64,000 nucleotides of DNA from Bedellia somnulentella (taxonomy: Eukaryota; Arthropoda; Insecta; Lepidoptera; Bedelliidae), in the NCBI GenBank assembly GCA_963576735.1, contig OY755176.1:17469423-17533422 (forward strand), given 5' to 3'. The translations under genes were made by a program, and so were the position numbers. Each line of letters opens with the position of its first letter. The stretch's first letter is position 1. The notes below the pieces were generated by a model that made no database searches, was not told the origin of the DNA, and worked only from the letters and a program-made list of their open reading frames with translations. This document shows positions 56,231 to 64,000 of this stretch, in pieces.

Positions 56231-57559
56231 AATCACATACAACTGCCAATTTTCACAACGCTATGACCTTTAGAAGATGGTTAAATTAGTTTTCTTAGAT
56301 TTGATTACATAGTTACATACATACAGGTCGACCTTATAAAAGCGTGTTAAAATCATTAATTAACAGCTGTCATTAAAAGCACAGGTGAAGAGTTTTCTTC
56401 AAATAAAGAGAGAGAGAGTGTAAAATGTAAGCTGTAAAAACTATTAAATAGACAAAATCAATGGTGACAAAAAAAACTTAATATTTTTAGCGTCGTTTGG
56501 TGACTAATGATACTATTTAAGTTGCTATCCGTATCATTAGTCATATCACTTTTAAAAACTAACCACTGTTCTCACTAATTTGCTAGGGCGGTAGCAAATT
56601 AGTAGATGACAAAGATGAAAACAAAAAACATTTATATCAAAATAGTTTTTAAATGTCACAAAAACTTCTACTTTAAATACGGAAAATTAGAATTTTTATA
56701 AGAAGAACCTGTTACTATGATATCAAAGCACATCTTTTTTAAGTCAAACATATTACAAATTTGCTGTATGTCTGCAAATATCCCACAAAAAAGCCCTGAT
56801 GACACTGAGCAGTTTTATCTAAATAAATCTGAAATTAATTATTTTTAAGACATCATAAGACAGAGTACCTCTCAAAATAAGCGCCTTGTCTCACTTCGCG
56901 AAACATAGACCCCTTTTGTTAGAAGCACCCCAAGCATTCATTGAATTTATCACCTTTTAGTAAAATACAATATAATATGTGGCAATGATTCGATTTTTTA
57001 TGGAAACAGTCAAAATGTTTCTATGTATTAATGATTTTGTATTCATGAACTATCCTGACATGCCATTTGCGGTCGAAAAATCAATTCTATGAATATAATA
57101 CGCTTCTCTAATAATTTGTTCTGAGTCCCTGGTGCGCCAGTACCAACGGTATTTTTTCATGTTTATCCGCACGCCCTGTTTGTCAACCTACCGGTCAAAC
57201 AAGGCGTGAGAACAAACATGTGTAAAATTTACGGATAAAATGGGTTTGTGATTCGCGAAATCACCGGCTTTCTGGAACCGTCACCAAATTGGCGGTCCAG
57301 CATCTGCATCCGATACAAAACTAAACTCCAAAGTTCTTAAATCCCATCGAAATTTCAATTAGTTTTACGTGTAGTATACCCTGCCTGTGAAAAATATAAA
57401 GTAGACTCCCTGTAATCCTAGTTGAACTTAGAAGAAGTCATAGGGAATCCCAGATATACCCTCATATGACGAGTAAATTTATTTAAGTAAGTGTTAGCTG
57501 AACAAAAGTATAAACACTCCTACGTTTGTGCTTATAATACCTCTTATTGTGGTTAGGCA
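56231..57559. other. Spacer, nothing recognised
   Basis: No coding or repeat structure seen. Confidence 0.4.
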
Positions 57560-57979
57560 CAAAAAAGCTTTTCACAGTGGAATTATTATTTATACGTTTA
57601 TTCTTATGTATTATTAATAACGGTTCAGAATCGTTAGAAAAAGCTTGTATAAGTAGCTTTAAAGCTTACAGAATTCTTGGAAGAAATCTTTTGAACGATC
57701 TTTTCTTGGAGTTGGTTACCAATACCATCCGGTGTCCCCCAGGGATCATTACTGGGGCCACTTCTCTTTGTTATCTTCATCCATGACATACAAAAGTGTT
57801 TTCAAAATTCCAAAATTCTTCTTTATTCTTTTTTTTTTTTATTTTTTTTTATTTATTCATTTATTTCAGACGTTACAACATCCATATATTTGTTAGTAGA
57901 CAGTGAAAATTACTTAAACCTATTGTTAGTATTATTATTATTATTATTATTGTAATTTATATAAAATCTTATGGTGTCG

Positions 57980-60817
57980 TCACTTTGCCACACTGTACGC
58001 GGTACATTCCCTGTTCCAGTGAATGGTCCGCACCCAGTGAGCCAAAATGGGACAGTCAAAACGTTCAACAACAGCCCTCACGATGCTGTTGCTACTGGCT
58101 CGCACCCGTGCCATCAACGAGGCAGTTCGTTTGCGAATTAACCCATAAAAGTCATCGGTTCGCTCTCTCGCGAACATACCAGATGCACTACAAAAGCGTG
58201 ACAGCCGCAACAGCATCCTGAAGGTGTTGTTGTACTGCACACGGAGCTTATTAAAAGCTTTTTGTGTATAGTTCGTCCAGAGGCTACTTGTATACATGGT
58301 CTGACAAAACGCTTTAAAAAGCGTAACCTTGACGTCAACTGAGCAGTTGGAGAAACGGCGAATAAGCATATTTCCTCTAATGCACAAAGATCTTCGCTCT
58401 CTTTCAATGTCAATGTCGTCGCTGAGATTCTCACTTAAGATATGGCCCAAGTATTTAAAATGAGATACCTTATTAAGAGGTACGCCATTTAAGCAAATAG
58501 GTGGTATTTTTCGCTTCTTTTGTACCCCATTGGAAAACATCATATATTCAGTCTTTTTTATGTTGTATATCAAACCATGAGATTCAGCATACGACTCACA
58601 GATATTCAACATCTTCCTCATTGCGGCTATCGACGGACTCAGTAGTGCCATATCATCAGCATAACTTATATTGTTTATGTAAATACCATTGATGCTGCAA
58701 CCGACCCCAGCCCCGCTGAGTTCCTCAATAAGCGCATTAATATACATATTAAACAGTATTGGAGAAGTTAGTCCACCCTGTCTCAATCCACACTCGAGCT
58801 GGTATGCATTAGATAACGCGTCATCCCATCTCACGTAATTTATCTGGTTCGTGTACCAATACTGCAATATAATCAAGAGTTCATCTGGAATCTTTCCCTT
58901 AAGTTTAGTCCAAAGTATGTCATAAGATACCAAGTCGAAGGCTTTAGACAAATCCATGAAACATACATATACCGGCGTATTCCTATCCACATAATACTTC
59001 ACTGTACTTTTAAGACACAGTATGGCTGACTCTGTAGATAACGAGCGTCTAAAGCCAAACTGGGCATCATGAAGTTTCAGATGATTATCGAGATGAGAGT
59101 TAATCATGTGATCAAAGACCTTTGCAATTGTAGTGGCCAAAGAAATTGGTCTGTAGTTAGATTTATCACATATATCTCCTGTCTTACACTTCAGTACTGG
59201 CACAACAAATACCTTAATCATATCTGTCGGTAGATATGAGTGAGACACACACAATGAGTAAAACAGAGACAACACACGAATGGCGTTTTCACCCGCGAAC
59301 TGTAAGTGTTCAATTGTCAACCCGTCGTGACCGGGAGAGCGACCTCTGTGGATGCCTTTGATGGCGTGTTTGACATCGGCCGATGTAAACGTCATCAATG
59401 TTCCCTTCCCCTCAGAGCCTACCTGCAGTTTTGAATTGGATTGACCCAGGGTAGAGCTTACAGAAAAGTGGTTTACAAACATATTAGCAATATCACTTGG
59501 CTCAGACACGCCCTCCACGCTCACGGGAAGGCTTGGTTGGATATTGAGTTCATTTGTTGATTTCCAAAATGCCTTAAAGTCTTTGTTATACCTATGTGTT
59601 GCTATGATATCCATCTTTATGCGTTCCTGGTTATCAATACACCATTTTAACTTCGATTTAAATGCACGTCGCGTAGTACACATGTCATCATAAATGCTAC
59701 CAATCCGAGGTTTACCGTATAAACACCAATTAGTATAACATTTTCTAGCCTCCACATGAGCATGTTTAACGTGTCTGTTCCACCCTATCACATGATTGGT
59801 TCGCCTTTTTTTGGATTTACACTTAGAGTAACTTTTAATCGAGGCTTCACATAAAATAGAGACAATTTGAGTATATATATTCGCAACAATTTGTCGGTGA
59901 TTAATATCTGTACAAAAGTTACTTTTACAACATTCAACACATTCTTGAGGAAATACAACATTTTTAAATAGTTTTTCTGACTCTTCCTGATAAGTATTGA
60001 TCTGTTCGTTAGTTCGTTCTCCCCACGCAACCCCCTCACGGAATCTAGGTTTAAGAACAGCAACTTTTGGTCTTAGTAACGATAAATTACAATCTACAAA
60101 TAGAGGTAAGTGGTCGGACCAAAACACGTCGTATCTGATGTTCACACCCTCAACGGTATTCCACGCAGCGTCAGACACTAGACAGTGATCAAGCCACCTC
60201 CTGCTTCCACATGATTCACTAATAAAAGTATAATTGTCAGAAAACATACCCAATTTATCGAAGTCCACACATTTCAGTTGCAAATCCACACAGTACTGTA
60301 ACATTTCACTACAGAAAACCTCTCCGACATGAGCATTAAAGTCACCAAGTATGAAGATATTGTCCGCGTCGTTACAATTAATTATGGCTCCAAGTTCGCC
60401 CATACATTCACTAAACTCTGGTAAATTGTCCACGCAATCCGTCGGCATATATACGCTGGCTAATAACAATGTTCTATTATTAACTATCGCTTTGATTGCA
60501 CATATACGCACACTTTTGCACTCTATGACGGACACCGAATCGAAAATCCCTTTTCTCCATAATATGCCGACCCCACCGTACGGTCTTCCTCTCAGCAAAC
60601 CTGCCCCACTATCCACTGCTGACTTTCCAGTGTATTCGAACCCTCCATGTATTGAGCCGAGGAACGGGATATCATCGGGTAGAAGCCAATGTTCTTGTAT
60701 TGCGATTACATCACATGTATTGCATAAATATTTTATACACCCTGCCGACCTTTTCACCGATTTGCAGTTAAAACTTACAAACCGGGCTGAATCCGTGTAT
60801 TTAGTTTTAGTCGCCAT
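57980..60817 (-). CDS. LINE A ORF2, endonuclease-reverse transcriptase, 945 codons
   Basis: An uninterrupted frame. Residues about 10-235: APE endonuclease (RFVSFNCKSVKRSAG; AIQEHWL with catalytic Glu; LLASVYMPTD; ILGDFNAHVG; SDHLPLFVDC). Residues about 500-760: RT (NYRPISLATTIAKVFDHMI; CFMDLSKAFDLVSYDILW, motif A; GLRQGGLTSPILFNMYIN, motif B; NISYADDMALLSPS, motif C, Tyr at residue 719). C-terminal LRVQYNNTFRMLLRLSRFCS and WVRTIHWNRECTAYSVAK. It nicks target DNA and copies element RNA at the nick. The start ATG overlaps the ORF1 stop by 11 bases (ATGGCGACTAA), suggesting coupled translation. No disabling change is visible, but without ORF1 and promoter the copy cannot move alone. Confidence 0.9.
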   Translation of the reverse strand: MATKTKYTDSARFVSFNCKSVKRSAGCIKYLCNTCDVIAIQEHWLLPDDIPFLGSIHGGFEYTGKSAVDSGAGLLRGRPYGGVGILWRKGIFDSVSVIECKSVRICAIKAIVNNRTLLLASVYMPTDCVDNLPEFSECMGELGAIINCNDADNIFILGDFNAHVGEVFCSEMLQYCVDLQLKCVDFDKLGMFSDNYTFISESCGSRRWLDHCLVSDAAWNTVEGVNIRYDVFWSDHLPLFVDCNLSLLRPKVAVLKPRFREGVAWGERTNEQINTYQEESEKLFKNVVFPQECVECCKSNFCTDINHRQIVANIYTQIVSILCEASIKSYSKCKSKKRRTNHVIGWNRHVKHAHVEARKCYTNWCLYGKPRIGSIYDDMCTTRRAFKSKLKWCIDNQERIKMDIIATHRYNKDFKAFWKSTNELNIQPSLPVSVEGVSEPSDIANMFVNHFSVSSTLGQSNSKLQVGSEGKGTLMTFTSADVKHAIKGIHRGRSPGHDGLTIEHLQFAGENAIRVLSLFYSLCVSHSYLPTDMIKVFVVPVLKCKTGDICDKSNYRPISLATTIAKVFDHMINSHLDNHLKLHDAQFGFRRSLSTESAILCLKSTVKYYVDRNTPVYVCFMDLSKAFDLVSYDILWTKLKGKIPDELLIILQYWYTNQINYVRWDDALSNAYQLECGLRQGGLTSPILFNMYINALIEELSGAGVGCSINGIYINNISYADDMALLSPSIAAMRKMLNICESYAESHGLIYNIKKTEYMMFSNGVQKKRKIPPICLNGVPLNKVSHFKYLGHILSENLSDDIDIERERRSLCIRGNMLIRRFSNCSVDVKVTLFKAFCQTMYTSSLWTNYTQKAFNKLRVQYNNTFRMLLRLSRFCSASGMFARERTDDFYGLIRKRTASLMARVRASSNSIVRAVVERFDCPILAHWVRTIHWNRECTAYSVAK

Positions 60818-61070
60818 TTTTAACAGTATTTAATTTTGCCTTATCTGTGTCTATACGTTTTTTCAAATAGAAATACCTCCGAAAATATATTCCACTTGGC
60901 CATAACGTATCATCCTCAAATAAATTCAAATGAATTTTCGAAACATATATTTTGTATGAGTCATATTTCTTTGTTCCTTTCATATTAACTTTTTCGGGTG
61001 TAACATGAATAGCCGTCTTATTAAGTATGTGTTGAGTTATATCTTCCACTTTAGCCTCTTTAGACACATT
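60807..61070 (-). pseudogene. LINE A ORF1, C-terminal fragment
   Basis: NVSKEAKVEDITQHILNKTA, IHVTPEKVNMKGTKKYDSYK, IHLNLFEDDTLWPSGIYFRR and an end KNGD with TAA at 60807. This is the usual C-terminal module of ORF1 proteins in this LINE group. The N-terminal part is missing because the element is truncated at 61073. Confidence 0.7.
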
Positions 61071-61073
61071 ATA

Positions 61074-61898
61074 TATGCGGATGATATGAAAATAATAAAA
61101 AGTATTCATAACTCTGCTGACGTGGAGAGCCTTCAGAGTGATTTGAACAACTTTGAGTCATATTGTGAGACGAATAAATTAGAACTTAACGTTAGTAAGT
61201 GTTTCGTTTTGTCTTTTTCGCGTAAAAAAACACTTACTGATAGTAATTACTATCTAAAGGGCTCTTTATTAACAAAAGTTAACGAATCAAGGGATTTAGG
61301 GGTAATACACGATCACAAATTATTATTTGACAAACACATTGACAACATTGTAAAAAAAGCTTATAAGGCTCTTGGATTTGTAATTCGATGTGCTAGTGTA
61401 TTCAATAGACTGAAAACCATAAAGATTTTATATTGCTCTTTCGTAAGGCCGATTCTCGAATACGCATCTGAAGTCTGGAATCCGCAATATGATATTTATA
61501 AGAACCGAATTGAGGGAATCCAAAAACGGTTTTTAAAGATTTTAGATTTCAAGGCACATATTAGAACACCGGATTATACCAGTAGATGCAAGCGGTATCA
61601 CTTCTTGCCACTTTCAAAAAGACGAGATATTGCTGACATCTGTTACATTATAAAGCTATTGAACGGAGCGGTTGACTGTCCTGAACTAACTTCCAGGATC
61701 AACATTAATGTTCCAGCCAGGACGCAAAGAAGGCATGCACCACTGGCAGTTCCTCGATTCAAAACTAACTACCGTAAAAATTCTTTCATCATTAGGGCAT
61801 CCAAAATTATTAACGCTAATAATATAGACATTTTTGATAGCACGGTGACATCTATAAAGTCAAGTTTGACCCGGCAGTACTTTGACGACAACCAGTAG
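61074..61898 (+). pseudogene. LINE J reverse transcriptase, C-terminal 274 codons
   Basis: Open from the YADD motif (61074-61085) to TAG at 61896-61898. Contains LNNFESYCETNKLELNVSKC, DLGVIHDHKLLFDKHIDNIV, SFVRPILEYASEVWNPQYD, GIQKRFLKILDF: the RT palm end, thumb and C-terminal part. An open frame starts at a Met at 61005, but that part is antisense of LINE A ORF1. Disrupted by the 3.2-kb insertion, so not functional. Confidence 0.85.
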
Positions 61899-62399
61899 CA
61901 GGCACCTTATTAATGTTTAAATATTGTTTTGTAATGTAGTACATTTATATTTAATTTAAAAACGAAAAAAAAAGTTCTCTGCAGTATAATCAAATTAATT
62001 ATTACAAAGTAAACATAACCTGTTTTTTCCTTATGCTAGCAAGATATTATGTGTGAAGATTTGTAAATGGCTAAAAGATAATTAATTAAGTTTGTATCAA
62101 AAAGTTTTAATGCTGTAAATCTTCCGAATAAAATAAAATAAAATAAATAAAAATACGTTAGTGTTTTTTAATTATTTCCTTTGAGACGGTTCTAATGTTT
62201 TGAGGGAAGAGATCTTTATTTATCTATTACGTTGCTTTTGTAACCTAATGTGGTCGGTTCTGTAACCTTGTGTAACCTAATACCAACATGTCTCACCGGC
62301 TTCATGTACTTTTAAGAATTGCTCATAAAATTTTAGTGATTTTAGATCTTAGTACATCATGAAATTCATAATATCACACTGAAATTTCTACTAAGCTCC

Positions 62400-63900
62400 A
62401 AAAAGTGAGTTAAATCTAAAGGTGGTAATTTTAATCACTTTCGACAGTGCTTGGAAATGGACCTACTGGCTGTTTTTTGTGTGAAATATCTGTGACACTG
62501 TTGGAGTGATTTGAACAAAACTTTCAGTGGAAAATATAGATTAAAATGTGAATAATTACCATACCAAATATCCAAAATTTACAACAAAGACACGACATCC
62601 TCTTACAACTCAGAACCAGCAAGCCACACACTCTCGAAACTCGTTGTAGACAAAGACTATGCAAACACAAGTCAAGCTATCACGTATCCAATATATGTTA
62701 TCTCACATAGGTGATTTCTGGAGTTCTGCAGCCGGCGTTGTAATTAATAGCACGTACTACACGACTGCAGCGAACTGACAGCGCTTGGTAATGGAAATAC
62801 AGGATGCTTTTGTTATATGTTTGCTTAGACTGCCTTATGATGTATTTCACTGTACATTTACTGAAATGAATTTTTTCCACAATTAACTGTTTGATCTGAC
62901 AAATCTGTGAAACTGCTGGACTGGTTTTGACAGAACTTTCACTGTGTGGTAAGACCTAAAACTTAGGATATATCTTTTACTTATTCGTAATTTATATCAT
63001 AGAATGCTTACTACTTGTGTGAAACAGGTGCAAATTACTAGTTAGGCCATAAAAAAACACTATAACAAATTCTAAAATTAATTAAAACTTACAACAAAGA
63101 CACGACAATCTTTAAAAACTCAGAAATAGCAAGCCATCACATACTCTCAAAATTCTGTGACAAAGATATGCAAACACAAGTAAAGCTATCACGTATCCAA
63201 TATATGTTATCTCACATAGGTGATTTCTGGAGTTCGCTGCAGCCGGCGGGCGTTGTAATTAATAGCACGTAGTACACGACTGCAGCGAACTGACAGCGCT
63301 TGGGAGTTGAGATACAGGGTGCTTTTGTTATATGTATGCTTAGACTGCCTTATGATGTATTACACCGTACATTTACTGAAATGTATTTTTTTCCACAGTA
63401 AACTGTTTCATCTGACAAATCTGGGAAACTGCTGGACTGGTTTTGACAGAACTTTCACTGTGTGGTTAAGACCTACAACTTAGGATATATTTTTTAATTA
63501 TTCGTAATTTATATCATAGAATGCTTACTACTTGTGTAAAACGGGTGCAGATTACTAGTTAGGCCATAAAAAATACTAAAACAAATTCTAAAATTAATTA
63601 AAACTTACAACAAAGACACGACAATCTTTAAAAACTCAGAAACAGCAAGCCATCACATAATCTCAAAATTCTGTGACAAAGATATGCAAACACAAGTGAA
63701 GCTATCACGTATCCAATTTATGTTATCTCACATATGTGATTTCTGGAGTTCGCTGCAGCCGGCGTTGTAATTAATAGCACGTAGTACACGACTGCAGCGA
63801 ATTGACAGCGCTTGCGAGTGGAGATACAAGATGCTTTTATTATATGTTTGCATAGAGACTGCCTTATGATGTTTTACACTGTACATTTATTGAACGGCTA
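62400..63900 (+). repeat. Tandem array of about 510-bp units
   Basis: GTGATTTCTGGAGTT occurs at 62711, 63220 and 63736 (spacing 509, 516), with matching sequence around it (ACAACAAAGACACGACA, GCAAACACAAGT, AACTGCTGGACTGGTTTTGA). Units 2 and 3 hold the inverted pair TTCGCTGCAG...CTGCAGCGAA around GTTGTAATTAATAGCACGTA. About 2.8 units visible; may continue past the right edge in altered form. Confidence 0.85.
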
Positions 63901-63935
63901 TTCCCAGTAGTCTTACTGGATAGTCTTACCAGTAG

Positions 63936-63964
63936 GACTATTGGGATTTTTTGTCCCAATAGTC
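63936..63964. repeat. Perfect 11-bp hairpin
   Basis: GACTATTGGGA and its complement TCCCAATAGTC around TTTTTTG. Variants of TAGTCTTAC occur four times in 63907-63967. Confidence 0.8.
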
Positions 63965-64000
63965 TTACCGAAAGCAGGACATTGTATATGGCGCTTTTTT

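Larger units (their letters stand above)
57827..61073 (-). mobile_element. LINE A, 5'-truncated, intact ORF2
   Basis: Poly(A)-rich 3' end at 57827-57860 in reverse, 3' UTR, ORF2 and the end of ORF1. Short TAT on both sides is compatible with a target duplication. Same family as LINE B (39371). Clade uncertain (Rex1/Kiri/CR1-like). Confidence 0.85.
57560..62145 (+). mobile_element. LINE J, split by LINE A
   Basis: The left piece ends SGVPQGSLLGPLLFVIFIHD and NSKILLY at 57826. The right piece starts at 61074 with YADDMKIIK and runs to the 3' UTR and a (TAAA)n tail at about 62145. Joined, the frame reads LLYADD. The left edge is uncertain. Jockey/CR1-group by motif. Another 3' fragment of this family is at 16707-17119. 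Confidence 0.8.

Noticed and set aside
61005..61073. Met start of the 297-codon frame containing YADD
   Set aside because: These bases are antisense of LINE A ORF1; the LINE J protein begins only at 61074 here.

Overview
The window is eukaryotic, AT-rich nuclear DNA, almost certainly from a moth or butterfly. The reasons are multi-exon coding sequence with GT-AG introns, several non-LTR retrotransposon families, short Helitron-like elements ending in CTAG with the GAA-loop hairpin common in Lepidoptera, a mariner of about 1.3 kb, and dense tRNA-derived SINEs. No bacterial or viral gene organisation is visible. Family and clade names are from memory of protein motifs; no database search was possible.

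One host gene is supported. On the + strand, eight exons between 470 and 18195 encode the last 279 residues of a WD40-repeat protein. Two WD repeats are followed by a basic, then acidic tail that ends at a TAA at 18193-18195. All seven junctions have AG/GT sites and keep frame. The 5' part of the gene lies before base 1. It may be an NWD/qui-1-type NACHT-WD protein, but the NACHT part would be off the window. A broken copy of one WD exon lies at 53-127. The introns are full of mobile DNA.

Repeats by region. 1-18 kb (introns): Helitron-like MITE, SINE1 and SINE2 copies, a fold-back MITE nested in a SINE2, an OTU-domain transposon remnant, a 190-bp inverted repeat, a TIR MITE, a fragment of a restriction-endonuclease-type LINE, and a tandem array of about 495-bp units carrying TGACGTCA. 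18-33 kb: probable 3' UTR with a palindromic SINE3, a decayed but structurally complete mariner, and RTE-like LINE ends. 30-43 kb: three copies of a Helitron-like element of about 960 bp, and a truncated LINE (LINE B). 44.6-49.3 kb: a 4.2-kb two-ORF LINE inside a SINE2, both with target duplications. 49.7-51.9 kb: a second, older member of that LINE family. 53-56 kb: a fold-back element, a PIF1-helicase fragment, an abnormal short LTR element inside a 153-bp tandem repeat, and a full-length SINE2. 57.5-62.1 kb: a LINE with an intact 945-codon ORF2 inserted into the YADD motif of another LINE. 62.4-63.9 kb: a 510-bp tandem repeat.

The most interesting relationship is a shared 3' tail. The RTE-like LINE, SINE1 (about 250 bp, no pol III boxes seen) and SINE2 (about 373 bp, tRNA-derived) all end in the same block of about 45 bp: a CCCC-loop-GGG hairpin, GGCGTGA-like, then a TATG-rich microsatellite. 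This is what is expected if both SINEs borrow the reverse transcriptase of the one LINE.
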